Source of the DNA: an uncultured Bacteroides sp.
GTDB taxonomy: Bacteria; Bacteroidota; Bacteroidia; Bacteroidales; Bacteroidaceae
Length of the DNA stretch: 64,000 nt
Reading direction: 5' to 3'
Assembly: GCF_963678425.1 (NCBI RefSeq)
Contig: NZ_OY782857.1
Location: forward strand, 283,001 to 347,000
The notes beneath the pieces were generated by a model, which was not told the DNA's origin, did not search any database, and was given only the letters and a program-made list of their open reading frames with translations. A program made the position numbers and the translations under genes. Of the stretch, positions 46,867 through 57,206 are shown in pieces. The first letter of the stretch is position 1. Each line of letters begins with the position of its first letter.

Positions 46867-48630
46867 TTAATATTTGTAGCGATAGTTAAAACGGCCATTT
46901 GGTGCAACATCTCCATAAACATATAAATCAAGAATATCCAGATTTTCACTTTCCGGTATATTGTCAGTCCACTTAAAATCAATTATCTTAGATTCTGGTA
47001 TTCTTTTTCTTGGTACAGCCAACTGTATCTTATTCCCGACGACCTTGAAGGACACCCCACATAAAGGAGTCCATTTATAGGTTCCTCCTTCATTTTTATA
47101 AAGTTTCAATTTATTTCCATCGGCCTTTACACAATAATCATACCCATGCCAATTGTCGTTTTTTTTGTTTATGCTCAACAACAAAGTGATCCAAGGTTCA
47201 TGACAAGAGGGCTGAGCTGGGGTTATGTTATTCATAGTCTCTGCAAAGAAATAAAGATAAGTCTTATCATGTGCCACTTTGGAAATCACGAAATCATTTC
47301 TACCAGTGTTGTTCACAATGGTATCCATATTATTGAAGCCCATGGTGTTTTGATGTATTACATCACCCTTGTCGTCTCTATATTCATATTCGACAGAGTT
47401 CCATTGTTTGAAATTTCGATTAAGGTTTATTGTATAATAAGATGATTGTTCAGGAACAACGCGTCCTCCCTTATATTTACGCATATTTGAGACGAATTGC
47501 ATATAATAATTGTCTCTAATTAAAGGATGTCGACTAGGCTCTATATCCCTATTAAATTCAGCATTATATGCGTCTACGAAACATGTCTCTCCTATTTTTG
47601 GAGTAATTCCCGGACGAGTTTCATTAAGATGGGCTGAATCTTGTATACAAAAACGCTGAGCTGTCCATTCATTGAATTGAGTTATCATAAGCACTGGGGG
47701 ATGTATCTTGTGAGCTATTCTCCATTGCTCATTAAAATAAAGTCCATAGGCAGTTGAATCTGTTAATGCCAGAGCATTAAGGATCGGTTCTGTTCCATTA
47801 TGATAACTCTTACCTATTTTTGTTGTGGCATGCTGGGCCACGCTCACAGATAATTGTTCCGGGGTATTTGGATTAGCCGACCATCCTGGTACTTGGGGGC
47901 AAGATTCAAGCCAAGCCCATTCATTTCTGTTGGCTCCTTTCATCCATGCCCAAGATTTGCGATAAGCAAAGAAATTTCTTAATAACAAAGATGTTACCGG
48001 TACACTTTCGATATCAGCAAGGATCAATGGTTTACCCTGATATAAATACCAATACTTATTGTACTTTTTATCGGCATAAAAACGAGAATATATTTTTTCA
48101 ATCATTTTCTCACCGCCCCAATAAGACATAAAACATAATTTAGGAGATTTCATGCCCAACGAATCTCGCCTATCTATTTCTCTAATCAATTTTTCTACTA
48201 CATCATCATATAGGAAGCCATTGGTGACATCAAAGAAAAGAAAATCCACACCTGCATCCATAAGTAATTGAAGGTGCTTCGCAACTACAAAATCATCTCC
48301 TGCCTTATAATATCCCAGTACGGGTTTCCCCCACCAGTGCATTTCACCTACATCCCCCCACTTCGGATTTTTAGGATTTTCTTTCAAAATATTTGTAATA
48401 TCAAATATAGGACGCCCCTCCTTAGTATGCTTACCATGCCACAAGTAGTAAAACATCCCGACTGAAGATGGTTTATAAGATAAAGGATCCGGCTTCTCAC
48501 CGACAGGTAAGAGTTCCCTTCCCAAATCATCTGTGGCAACCCATGTATCGGCATACGTATCCCAAGTTTGAGCAAAACCACGAGAAACGAGGGACAAAAG
48601 AAGCAGAAAAAAAATTGTTCGTATATTCAT
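46867..48630 (-). CDS. GH71/99-like secreted protein without a sorting tail
   Basis: 587 residues with a signal (MNIRTIFFLLLLSLVSRGFA). Shared core: ATDDLGRELLPVG, VGMFYYLWHGKHT, LGYYKAGDDFVVAKHLQLLM, VDFLFFDVTNGF, YLYQGKPLILADIES and MITQFNEWTAQRF, the same blocks as in the 48633 and 36942 proteins. The DOMON/CBM9-like domain is present (WITLLLSINKKNDNWHGYDY, IDFKWTDNIPES). It stops at NGRFNYRYKY, exactly where the adjacent paralogue continues into a 90-residue tail, so it appears to have lost or never had the type IX signal. It is the last gene of the operon, 2 bases after its neighbour. Confidence 0.78.
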   Translation of the reverse strand: MNIRTIFFLLLLSLVSRGFAQTWDTYADTWVATDDLGRELLPVGEKPDPLSYKPSSVGMFYYLWHGKHTKEGRPIFDITNILKENPKNPKWGDVGEMHWWGKPVLGYYKAGDDFVVAKHLQLLMDAGVDFLFFDVTNGFLYDDVVEKLIREIDRRDSLGMKSPKLCFMSYWGGEKMIEKIYSRFYADKKYNKYWYLYQGKPLILADIESVPVTSLLLRNFFAYRKSWAWMKGANRNEWAWLESCPQVPGWSANPNTPEQLSVSVAQHATTKIGKSYHNGTEPILNALALTDSTAYGLYFNEQWRIAHKIHPPVLMITQFNEWTAQRFCIQDSAHLNETRPGITPKIGETCFVDAYNAEFNRDIEPSRHPLIRDNYYMQFVSNMRKYKGGRVVPEQSSYYTINLNRNFKQWNSVEYEYRDDKGDVIHQNTMGFNNMDTIVNNTGRNDFVISKVAHDKTYLYFFAETMNNITPAQPSCHEPWITLLLSINKKNDNWHGYDYCVKADGNKLKLYKNEGGTYKWTPLCGVSFKVVGNKIQLAVPRKRIPESKIIDFKWTDNIPESENLDILDLYVYGDVAPNGRFNYRYKY

Positions 48631-48632
48631 TA

Positions 48633-50690
48633 TTACGGAAGTTTGATAATTTTTGTTCCAAAATTTGTTATGACTTTTATTATGATGGGGGCTGCTAAGA
48701 CACTAAAATCAACTGTACTTGACATTTGGCTATCTTGTTTAATAGTTTTTACAAGCCCTCCTTGCAAATTATAGACGTTGATAATAACATCAGATGCTGT
48801 CGGTAAATTGTAGGAAAGCAACACTTTTTGAGATGTAACACGCAAAGCCCTTATATCCAAAATGTTCTTTGCCTCAGTAACTTTGATTCCCATAGGAACT
48901 AATGAACCTTTGTAGCGATAATTGAATCTCCCGTTAGGAGCTACGTCACCTTGATCAATAAAATCCAATATATCCGGATTCTCAGGAATATTATCAGCCC
49001 ATTTGAAATCAATATCACCTTCGATAGTAATGCCTAAATCACTTTTCTTCAAAGCAAAATACATTTCATTCTGCTTTACGAAACGCGTAACAAGAGTAAC
49101 AGGAGCCCATTGATAGTCTTTTCCAACACACTTCATTAAAGTATATTTACTATCAGTCGGATTTTTCATAACAGCGTAGTCATAACCGTTCCACCCTGTC
49201 TTATAATCACAATCGCTATTAATAAGCAGTATCATCCATTGTTTTGAGAAATTATAATTAGAGAAGTTAGCGGCTGTTTTCACATAGAAATACATATTAG
49301 AATTATCCTTCGTAAGCTTTGCCATGACAATATCATTTCTTCCCGAATTATTGGTCATAGGCGCCATATTCTGGAATCCCTGTGTACTTCTATGAGTTAT
49401 GTCACCAATATCATCTCTAAATTCGGGAGTAACGCTTGTCCACTGGAACATATCTCCATCTAAGGTTATCGATTGGGGTGCCGAAGGCGTTGGAATTGTC
49501 CTAACACCTTTATACCTTCTCACATTCGAAACCATTTGAAGATAATAATTATCACGTATCAAAGGATTTGTACTGGGCTCAATATCCCTATTAAATTCAG
49601 CATTATATGCATCTACAAAAAAAGACTCTCCCAAAGTAGGTATTCCCCCTGGACGGCATTCACCAAATTCATCTGGGCTTTTTATAATAAATCGTCCAGC
49701 CATACATTCATTAAACTGGGTAATCATTACAATGGGAGGGCTCTGTGAAAAAGCTTGCTCCCACTGCTCTGAAAAATATAGTCCTTTCGGAGTATCTTCG
49801 GACACGGCATACTGATCCAAGGGTGGTTCTTTGCCTGAATGATAACTTTTACCTATCTTACTTGTTGCATGCTGTGCGGTAGACACCGAGATTTGTTCTT
49901 TTTTCTTTAAGCCGTTTACATAAGTCCAACCACATTTTTGAGGATAATTTTCGAGCCATCCCCATCTATCTGGTTTTGAATCTCCCATCCATGCCCAGCA
50001 ATGACGTGTTGTAAAATGAGTTTTAATTTCATCACTAAGACTCGCAATATCATCTATATTGACGAGCAATAAAGGTTTCCCTCTATAATAGAACCAATAT
50101 TTATCATAATCGGGATTGGAATAAAACACATCCCAAAGATGTTTCACAACACCCGAAGCATTGGCATTGATAGTATAAACTAATTTTGGAGAGGGTAATC
50201 CAACATTTGTCCTTCTGTCTATTGCAGCCATTAACCGTTTCACGGCATCATCATAAGTAAAGGCATTTGTCACATCCATAAATAGAAAATCGACTCTGGC
50301 ATCCGTCAGCATCTGTAGATGCTTATCATAAACGAAGTCATCAGTATTGACATAATAACCAAGTTTTGGCTTTCCCCACCAATGCGGCTTTCCTTCAGGA
50401 CCAAATTGTGGGTTTACCGAATTTGTCTTTAATATTTCAGTAATATCATAAATTGGGTCACCATTAGTTCCATGAGGACCATTACAGATATAATAAAACA
50501 TCCCTACAGCCCTATTTTCTTTAGGTGCTGATATGCCCGTTTCAGAAGTATTTACAATTCTCCAGAGCTCGTCCACAGCGACCCATGTATCACTATACGT
50601 ATCCCAAATGTCGTCTACGGCATGTACATATGAGCTAAATAACAGTGAAACTGCAATCTGAATAATAATGTTATTTTTATTTTTCATCAT
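48633..50690 (-). CDS. GH71/99-like secreted protein with a type IX-like tail
   Basis: 685 residues with a signal (MMKNKNNIIIQIAVSLLFSS). Domain order as in the 36942 protein: barrel-like region (GMFYYICNGPHGTNGD, LGYYVNTDDFVYDKHLQMLT, VDFLFMDVTNAFTYD, MITQFNECMAGRF), then the DOMON/CBM9-like domain (WMILLINSDCDYKTGWNGYD, IDFKWADNIPENPD), then a tail from about residue 600 (ALRVTSQKVLLSYNLPTASD ... PIIIKVITNFGTKIIKLP) resembling a T9SS sorting domain, though less canonical than that of the 36942 protein. Substituting Cys for Trp in MITQFNEC (NEW in both paralogues) may affect function. Tandem with 46867; the pair is probably a local duplication. Confidence 0.77.
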   Translation of the reverse strand: MMKNKNNIIIQIAVSLLFSSYVHAVDDIWDTYSDTWVAVDELWRIVNTSETGISAPKENRAVGMFYYICNGPHGTNGDPIYDITEILKTNSVNPQFGPEGKPHWWGKPKLGYYVNTDDFVYDKHLQMLTDARVDFLFMDVTNAFTYDDAVKRLMAAIDRRTNVGLPSPKLVYTINANASGVVKHLWDVFYSNPDYDKYWFYYRGKPLLLVNIDDIASLSDEIKTHFTTRHCWAWMGDSKPDRWGWLENYPQKCGWTYVNGLKKKEQISVSTAQHATSKIGKSYHSGKEPPLDQYAVSEDTPKGLYFSEQWEQAFSQSPPIVMITQFNECMAGRFIIKSPDEFGECRPGGIPTLGESFFVDAYNAEFNRDIEPSTNPLIRDNYYLQMVSNVRRYKGVRTIPTPSAPQSITLDGDMFQWTSVTPEFRDDIGDITHRSTQGFQNMAPMTNNSGRNDIVMAKLTKDNSNMYFYVKTAANFSNYNFSKQWMILLINSDCDYKTGWNGYDYAVMKNPTDSKYTLMKCVGKDYQWAPVTLVTRFVKQNEMYFALKKSDLGITIEGDIDFKWADNIPENPDILDFIDQGDVAPNGRFNYRYKGSLVPMGIKVTEAKNILDIRALRVTSQKVLLSYNLPTASDVIINVYNLQGGLVKTIKQDSQMSSTVDFSVLAAPIIIKVITNFGTKIIKLP

Positions 50691-50707
50691 ATACAGGATT
50701 TAATAAT

Positions 50708-52909
50708 TCAAAGAATAATATCACCATTAACTGTATTTTCAGAATCTCCTCCTACGAAAATCTTATATGTGCCATGCTCAAATATCCAGCCTTCTTTTTC
50801 TTTGAAATATTTTAGATTTTCTTTTGAAACGTTGAAGTTTATGATTTGCCTTTTCCCTGATGAAAGATATATTTTTTTGAATCCTTTCAGGCTTTTTATT
50901 GGTTGACTTATTGAGGAAGGGCACTTGCGAATATAAAGTTGTGCAACTTCTTCTCCTCCTTTATTTCCAATATTTTCAAGAGCAATGGAAGCAATAAAGC
51001 CATCCTTACCATTAGGTACAATATTTAAATCGGAATATTTAAATTGGGTGTAACTTAATCCGTAACCGAATGGGAACAAAGCTTTATTTGGTATATCTCT
51101 ATAGATGGAACGTAGTGGATCATTAGGACGATCATAGAGCGGACGGCCTGTTGGAAGTTGGTTATAATAAAATGGCAATTGCCCCATGGATTCAGGAAAA
51201 GACACAGGTAGTTTACCCGATGGATTATAATCTCCAAAAAGGACATCGGCAATGGCATTTCCACCTTCTGTGCCAAGGAACCAAGTTTCCAACAAGGCAT
51301 CACTCTGATCAGCCACTTCCGGTATAACCAACGGACGTCCATTGGATAAGATAACAACGACAGGTTTGTTCATTGCTTTTAGTTTCCTAAATAATATCAT
51401 CTGACATTCGGATAATTCAATATTCGCGTAGGACTGTCCTTCGCCGGACATCCAGCCATATTCACCCATTGAAAGAATCACGACATCGGCATTCTTGGCT
51501 ATTTCTAAAGCCTCATCCATACTTGAGGCCGAACGAACTTTGCTTCCTTCTGCATATTTCACATCAGCATGTGGTATTTTAGATTTTATACCTTCGAGAA
51601 TGGAGACGGGATCTTCCCCACGTCCCAATCCGATCCAAGTTCCGTTCATATCGGTTCTACTATTGGCAAGTTCACCAATTACGGCCACTGACTTAATACT
51701 TTTTGAAATGGGAAGCAGATCTTTGTTTTTCAATAAGACGATTGAACTTTTAGCCAAATCTCTGGCTATATTGCGATTTGCTGAAGTAAAGACATCCGTC
51801 CGCTCTCTTACACTGTCACAATATAAATAAGGATTTTCAAAGAGTCCCAAATCATATTTTACTCCCAATATATTTGCAACAGCTTCATCAATAGCAGATT
51901 CTTTCACTTTCTTCATCTTTACCAATTTTGCCAATTCCTTGATATAGATATTACTTTTCATATCCATGTCAAGTCCTGCATTTATAGCCAGACATGCAGC
52001 ATCCATGGAATCAGCAGCAAGTCCATGAGGTATCAGTTCTGCTATCGCTTCAAAATCAGACACCACAAAGCCCTTAAATCCCCACTCATTACGAAGCACA
52101 TCCTTTAAAAGCCAGCTGTTGCAAGTTGCAGGTATATTATGATAAGCATTGAATGCAGACATTAATGAGGGTGCACCAGCATTGATCGCAGCTTTATAGG
52201 GAGGAAGATAGATGTTACGCATCGTACCTTCACTCAATTCTATTGTATTGTAGTCGCGGCCGCTTTCTACAGCACCATAGGCAGCATAATGCTTTACACA
52301 GGATGCAACGCTCCGCCCTTCATTCAGTCCACTTCCCTGAAATCCCTTGACACGTGCGGCTGCTATTTTTGAACCAAGATAAGGATCCTCACCCGCACCT
52401 TCAGCGATACGTCCCCAACGTGCATCCCGGCACACATCCACCATAGGGGCATATACCCAGTTTACACCAAGTGCAGAGGCCTCCAAAGCTGCAATGCCTT
52501 CAGATTTTTCAATTTTAGTCAAGTCCCAACTTGCCGCCCCACCAAGTGGAATGGGGAAAATGGTACGCATTCCATGTACACAATCAAATCCAAAAAGCAA
52601 AGGGATTTTCAGACGTGTGCTATCGACCGCAAGCTTCTGGTACTTACGAGCAAGGTTTGCTCCGGCAACATTAAATATAGCGCCTGCTCCCGCTTTCACC
52701 CATGCAGCCTCTTTTTTAGCAGTTGCATCGGGATCTCCTCCAGATAAGACATTATTGAGCTGGTTTATTTTTTCTTCAAGAGTCATCTGCTTTATCAGAC
52801 TCTTTATGAATTTTGCTTTTGTAGAATTTATCTTTTTATTATTAGTCGCAGCACCGGAGAAGCTCACCATTGCCAAGAGGATAAATATTAAAAGTTTCTT
52901 CTTCATCAT
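50708..52909 (-). CDS. GH3 beta-glycosidase
   Basis: 733 residues with a signal (MMKKKLLIFILLAMVSFSGA). Barrel motifs as in the 34489 enzyme, its closest relative here: MTLEEKINQLNN, LLFGFDCVHGMRTIFPIPLG, CRDARWGRIAEGAGEDPYLG, VKHYAAYGAVESGRDYNT; nucleophile D285 in FVVSDFEAIAEL. Alpha/beta sandwich with MSGEGQSYANIEL and a fibronectin-III tail (IKSLKGFKKIYLSSGK). Its ATG overlaps the stop of the upstream GH3 by 4 bases (ATGA), showing translational coupling. Probable beta-glucosidase. Confidence 0.93.
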   Translation of the reverse strand: MMKKKLLIFILLAMVSFSGAATNNKKINSTKAKFIKSLIKQMTLEEKINQLNNVLSGGDPDATAKKEAAWVKAGAGAIFNVAGANLARKYQKLAVDSTRLKIPLLFGFDCVHGMRTIFPIPLGGAASWDLTKIEKSEGIAALEASALGVNWVYAPMVDVCRDARWGRIAEGAGEDPYLGSKIAAARVKGFQGSGLNEGRSVASCVKHYAAYGAVESGRDYNTIELSEGTMRNIYLPPYKAAINAGAPSLMSAFNAYHNIPATCNSWLLKDVLRNEWGFKGFVVSDFEAIAELIPHGLAADSMDAACLAINAGLDMDMKSNIYIKELAKLVKMKKVKESAIDEAVANILGVKYDLGLFENPYLYCDSVRERTDVFTSANRNIARDLAKSSIVLLKNKDLLPISKSIKSVAVIGELANSRTDMNGTWIGLGRGEDPVSILEGIKSKIPHADVKYAEGSKVRSASSMDEALEIAKNADVVILSMGEYGWMSGEGQSYANIELSECQMILFRKLKAMNKPVVVILSNGRPLVIPEVADQSDALLETWFLGTEGGNAIADVLFGDYNPSGKLPVSFPESMGQLPFYYNQLPTGRPLYDRPNDPLRSIYRDIPNKALFPFGYGLSYTQFKYSDLNIVPNGKDGFIASIALENIGNKGGEEVAQLYIRKCPSSISQPIKSLKGFKKIYLSSGKRQIINFNVSKENLKYFKEKEGWIFEHGTYKIFVGGDSENTVNGDIIL

Positions 52910-55401
52910 TGTTTCAACGAAATATTTTGTGAAAGGACTATTGTCTCTGAATTTTTTCCTACTTCAATTACATAATCACATAAATCTTTTTTCCAGTCTC
53001 CACGTGTCACGTCATAATATGAGAAAGCGCTGTCGTCAAGAGTGAATTCGATTTGACGAGATTCACCTTTTTTCAGAAATACCTTCTTGAAAGCCTTCAA
53101 TTCCCGTACCGGACGATTAATAGACGGATTCACCGGACGTACATAGATCTGAACGACATCAGCGCCATCATATGATCCCGTATTTTTCAGGGTCAACCGA
53201 CATTCGACTTTATCACCCTTATTCTGCAACATGAAATCAGAATATCCGAAAGTTGTATAGCTTAATCCATGTCCAAAGGGAAATTGTACATCATGAGGAT
53301 GGTTATCAAAATATCTGTATCCAACGTTGAGACTGTCTGCATAGAGAACATTCATATCATCTTGAGAAGCCAATTTTCGGCATGGATAATCTTCCAGTTT
53401 TTTAGCCCATGTAAAAGGCAAACGTCCGGACGGATCTTTTTCGCCAAAAAGAACGCTTGCGATAGCATTTCCCCCTTCCATACCGGGATACCACGCTTCA
53501 ATCAACGATTTTGAATTTTCAATAATACCTCCAAGTTCCAATGGAGATCCATTAATAAGCACCACATTCATATTTTTATTGAATTTGGCAAGAGTATTGA
53601 TTAGTGTCTCCTGTGCTTTAGGAAAGACCAGACTGACACGATCGCGACCTTCTGTGTCAATACTATGGTCAATACCACCCACAAAAACAATTGCATCAGC
53701 ATTTTTAGCCACTTTCTTTATATTTGCGAGTTGCTTTGCTGCGACTTCACTTTGAGGTGTTTCAATCTCTACCCGCATGGCAGCATCACCTGTTCCCCGA
53801 GAATAAATAAGGCAAAGATGAAAAGGAATTCCTTTCTTCATGTCTATATTTGCTGTCTCGATTCCGTTGTTTCTGCTATTTTCCACAATAGCTATTGGAG
53901 CTCCCCCCCATTCATTGTTGTAGACTAAAGCTGAGCCACCACCTACTATAAATTTCAAAGCATATTTCCCATCAACTATAGGATAAATCCACGTATCAAA
54001 ACGTGCTTCTCTGAATTCATCAACTTTTATTGCAAGATCTGGTGACTTCATTTCCCACATGTAATTTATATTATTCACCGTTTTGCTAACAACAGGCTCA
54101 TCAGCTCCCTTTTTGTAGTATCGCACATTCACACCATTTTCATTATCATTTGCCTTTAACATTGATTGCGGAATCAAAGCAAAGCCACCTAACTCATCGG
54201 ACGATATATAAGTAATTTTATTTTCACCTGCGATTTTCTTAATACCTTCTAATGGAGTTATTTCATATGGAGGTTGCACCCAAGAACTACCACCCATTGC
54301 CAAGACGCAAAAAGGTTTATTAGCATTTGGGCCTGTAACAAGAATGTTTTTTATCTTATTTTTATTTAAAGGTAGCGCTTTGTCTTTATTCTTAAGAAGT
54401 ACGATTCCCTGTTTAGCTGTTTCTTCAGCAATTTGCTGATGTTCTGGAGTGTTTAGAGTGGCTCCGTCATGTAATTTTCCATTGTCAAGAAATCCCAATG
54501 CATTATATACATGCAATACTCGACGCACCTTATCATCTATTTCCGCTTCCGAAACACGCCCCTGCTTTACTGCTTCAAGTAATGGTTTACCAAAACCACA
54601 ATTCTCACCTCCGGGCATCGACACGTCAAGTCCGGCAAAAGCTGCTTTCTCTGTTGACCGAGTACCAAGCCAATCAGTCATTACGAATCCCTGAAATCCC
54701 CACTTGTTTTTAAGAATATCTGTCAAAAGTTTACGATCATCGCTCACATAATTATAATTCACACCATTTGCAGCAGTCATAATAGTGAGCACTCCATTAT
54801 CCACTGCTTCTTTGAATGCAGGCAGATAAATTTCATTTAAGGTACGGTCATCAATCACCGAAAAATAGGAATTTCTATTATTCTCCCTATTATTACAAGC
54901 AAAATGTTTGATACATGCTGCAACTCCTTGACTTTGAACACCTCTGACGTGAGCTGATGCAATCTTACCATTCAGGAAAGGATCTTCTGTATAATATTCA
55001 AAGAACCTACCACCAAGCGGATCTCTCAATATATTGCAACCAGGACCGAGAAGAACACCTTTATTTAGTGCACGAGTTTCCTCACCCATGACTTTTCCAG
55101 CCTGCTCTACAATATCAGGATTCCATGTTGCACCCAAAAGAGTTCCGCATGGAAAGGCTGTTGTCCCGACTTGAGCATTGGGGCCACGAGGTCCGTCACA
55201 GCAACCAATTTCGGGAATGTTCAATCTTGGTATACCTCTAAAACCCATTCCTGTACCATAACAAAAAGATACTTTTTCCTCAAGGGTTAAAGCCTTTATG
55301 ATATTATTGATTTTCAATTCGTCTTCAGGGGATGAAGCACGTATATTGGATAAAATTAAGAGAGATAATAGTGAGGTAATAATAATAGCTCGTTTCTTCA
55401 T
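52906..55401 (-). CDS. GH3 beta-glycosidase, divergent type
   Basis: 831 residues with a signal (MKKRAIIITSLLSLLILSNI). Barrel: ALTLEEKVSFCYGTGMGFRG, IGCCDGPRGPNAQVGTT, GRFFEYYTEDPFLNG, IKHFACNNRENNR; nucleophile D243 in FVMTDWLGTRST. Between the barrel and the later alpha/beta strands is an inserted beta domain (about residues 420-545, GVNVRYYKKGADEP ... GIPFHLCLIYSRGTGDAAMR) in the position of PA14 but lacking its motif, so specificity may differ. The fibronectin-III tail is complete (VRELKAFKKVFLKKGE). It follows the SusD gene by 32 bases and overlaps the next GH3. Confidence 0.92.
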   Translation of the reverse strand: MKKRAIIITSLLSLLILSNIRASSPEDELKINNIIKALTLEEKVSFCYGTGMGFRGIPRLNIPEIGCCDGPRGPNAQVGTTAFPCGTLLGATWNPDIVEQAGKVMGEETRALNKGVLLGPGCNILRDPLGGRFFEYYTEDPFLNGKIASAHVRGVQSQGVAACIKHFACNNRENNRNSYFSVIDDRTLNEIYLPAFKEAVDNGVLTIMTAANGVNYNYVSDDRKLLTDILKNKWGFQGFVMTDWLGTRSTEKAAFAGLDVSMPGGENCGFGKPLLEAVKQGRVSEAEIDDKVRRVLHVYNALGFLDNGKLHDGATLNTPEHQQIAEETAKQGIVLLKNKDKALPLNKNKIKNILVTGPNANKPFCVLAMGGSSWVQPPYEITPLEGIKKIAGENKITYISSDELGGFALIPQSMLKANDNENGVNVRYYKKGADEPVVSKTVNNINYMWEMKSPDLAIKVDEFREARFDTWIYPIVDGKYALKFIVGGGSALVYNNEWGGAPIAIVENSRNNGIETANIDMKKGIPFHLCLIYSRGTGDAAMRVEIETPQSEVAAKQLANIKKVAKNADAIVFVGGIDHSIDTEGRDRVSLVFPKAQETLINTLAKFNKNMNVVLINGSPLELGGIIENSKSLIEAWYPGMEGGNAIASVLFGEKDPSGRLPFTWAKKLEDYPCRKLASQDDMNVLYADSLNVGYRYFDNHPHDVQFPFGHGLSYTTFGYSDFMLQNKGDKVECRLTLKNTGSYDGADVVQIYVRPVNPSINRPVRELKAFKKVFLKKGESRQIEFTLDDSAFSYYDVTRGDWKKDLCDYVIEVGKNSETIVLSQNISLKQ

Positions 55402-55433
55402 TATTTTTTTAATAATTAAATGGATTTAATATT

Positions 55434-57197
55434 TCACCATCCTGGATTTTGGAAATTTGTACCTGTCCTTGATTTTAATTTATTGGCTTCTTCTCCCGGA
55501 ATAGGGAGTCTAAGATACTTATCCGTACTGGCATTTCTGTTGTCATCAATTAAGACTCTTTTGTAAGTAACCCGTCCCAAGATTCCCGGTATGACCTCGA
55601 TGCCTGTGAGAGTCTTATCTATGTCAATAATTTTCCACCGTCTTACATCGTAGAATCTCTGTTCTTCGAAGGCAAATTCCACTCTTCTTTCATTTCTCAC
55701 CCTTACTCTGAAATTGTCAACGCTTATTCCTTGTTTTATGGGTGGCATGTTCACTCTGCTACGAACCTCATTGATTGCATCCAATGCTTCCTGGGGAGTT
55801 GTTCCGGTTGAAGCTTCATTAAGAGCTTCTGCATAATTCAGATACAATTCTGCAAGACGGAAAATTTTATAATAACCGTCATAATTGGTAGTTCTGTCTG
55901 AGCGGCTACTGTTGAATTTTTTCAGATAATACCCGGTTCTTGTATTTCTGATACTGGTAGCTGATGGTGCACAAGTTCCTGTAGGTCGCGTATCCACTTT
56001 GGTTTTTCCATCAGGCGTAAAATATGAATTATGATGATATATGGTTGCATCCAGACGGGGATCTCTGTTGTCATAAGGTTTATTGTCGTTATAATCTGAA
56101 GCCTCAGGATTGATTATCGGCTGCAAATGTTGTTCATCGGCATATCCCAAGATTGGCATAACTCCTGATTTTGTCTCATAGCAATCGACCAGTTCCTGAC
56201 TGGGGCATGCCCCTGCCTTGGTCTGGCCCGTAATTATCGGCAAACCGCTGTAAGACCATATTGCCAACTGGTTACGAGCTTCCATGATGGTTTCAGTATC
56301 AGTAATTCCCTGAACATCTGAGCGAGTTATGAAATAGAGATCGTAAGCATTTAATGCGGCATTGTCTACCGGCTTTGTTTTAAATAGTGCATAACCATGC
56401 TCTGTAGCAAGTCTGAGTGCTTTGCCTGTAACTTCCGCCGCCTGCTCCCATGTAAAAGTTCCGTCATTATTCAGGGGACTTGCAGCATAGAGCGCAGCTT
56501 CAGACATGATTGCACAGGCCATACCTTTGCTAAAGCGAGAACGTTCATTATCCGACGTACCCGCGAACCATGTCAGCTTAATATTCGTATCCGGTACATC
56601 CAGCACTTTCTGACAATCTGAAATAATTTGGCGTGCACAATCGGCAAAGGATGCCCGTTTTAGATTCGTGTAATCAAAATCTATTCCGGTGTAATCCAGT
56701 ACCAGAGGTACACCTCCAAAATTTTTAATGAGGTTTAGGTAGTAATATGCCCGAAGCCCATAAGCTTGTGCTCTGAAACTCTCACGTTCCAGTTCATCGT
56801 AAGTAACAGCATCATCTATATTGGCAAGAAATTTATTGCATTTGCGTATACCCTCATAGCAATTGCTCCACCATTCAGGGTTACTGATTGGATTGTTGAA
56901 AGCTGTAACCTGCCCCGTCTGCCACTGAGTGGCTATTCCGTTTTGAAGATTCATTACATCAAAAGCCTCATCAGAGAATGTAGCCATCAGAGTATTGTCT
57001 TTCAACATATCAGCTCTACCGGTAAGGTTGGCATAGCAATAATTCAAGTAGCCGGCCACTTTCTTCGGATTGCTGAATACGTCTTTGTCAGTAATTCTTC
57101 CATCATCGATTTCATCTATTGCAGTACAACTGGCTAATCCACCCATTGTCAGAATCAGGAAGATAAAATATGATATTATATTTTGTTTTTTCATCAT
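55434..57197 (-). CDS. SusD/RagB-family lipoprotein (pair 2)
   Basis: 587 residues with a lipoprotein signal (LTMGGLASCTAIDE, Cys near residue 23). SusD-like proteins sit on the outer face as the lid of a SusC channel and bind the target glycan. Family features: N-terminal helical TPR region (YLNYCYANLTG, FRAQAYGLRAYYYLNLIKNF), the middle AYDLYFITR... insert, and the C-terminal KIFRLAELYLNYAEALNEAS, INEVRSRVNMPP, VRNERRVEFAFEEQRFYDVR and final GTNFQNPGW. It follows its SusC partner by 9 bases. The ligand is unknown. Confidence 0.95.
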   Translation of the reverse strand: MMKKQNIISYFIFLILTMGGLASCTAIDEIDDGRITDKDVFSNPKKVAGYLNYCYANLTGRADMLKDNTLMATFSDEAFDVMNLQNGIATQWQTGQVTAFNNPISNPEWWSNCYEGIRKCNKFLANIDDAVTYDELERESFRAQAYGLRAYYYLNLIKNFGGVPLVLDYTGIDFDYTNLKRASFADCARQIISDCQKVLDVPDTNIKLTWFAGTSDNERSRFSKGMACAIMSEAALYAASPLNNDGTFTWEQAAEVTGKALRLATEHGYALFKTKPVDNAALNAYDLYFITRSDVQGITDTETIMEARNQLAIWSYSGLPIITGQTKAGACPSQELVDCYETKSGVMPILGYADEQHLQPIINPEASDYNDNKPYDNRDPRLDATIYHHNSYFTPDGKTKVDTRPTGTCAPSATSIRNTRTGYYLKKFNSSRSDRTTNYDGYYKIFRLAELYLNYAEALNEASTGTTPQEALDAINEVRSRVNMPPIKQGISVDNFRVRVRNERRVEFAFEEQRFYDVRRWKIIDIDKTLTGIEVIPGILGRVTYKRVLIDDNRNASTDKYLRLPIPGEEANKLKSRTGTNFQNPGW

Positions 57198-57206
57198 TGC
57201 ACCATT

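Noticed and set aside
46761..46982. Minus-strand ORF whose end (GLCIAYSFKLIFH) faintly resembles a type IX tail
   Set aside because: It overlaps the end of the 46867 gene in another frame, and the resemblance is too short to argue for a frameshifted sorting domain.
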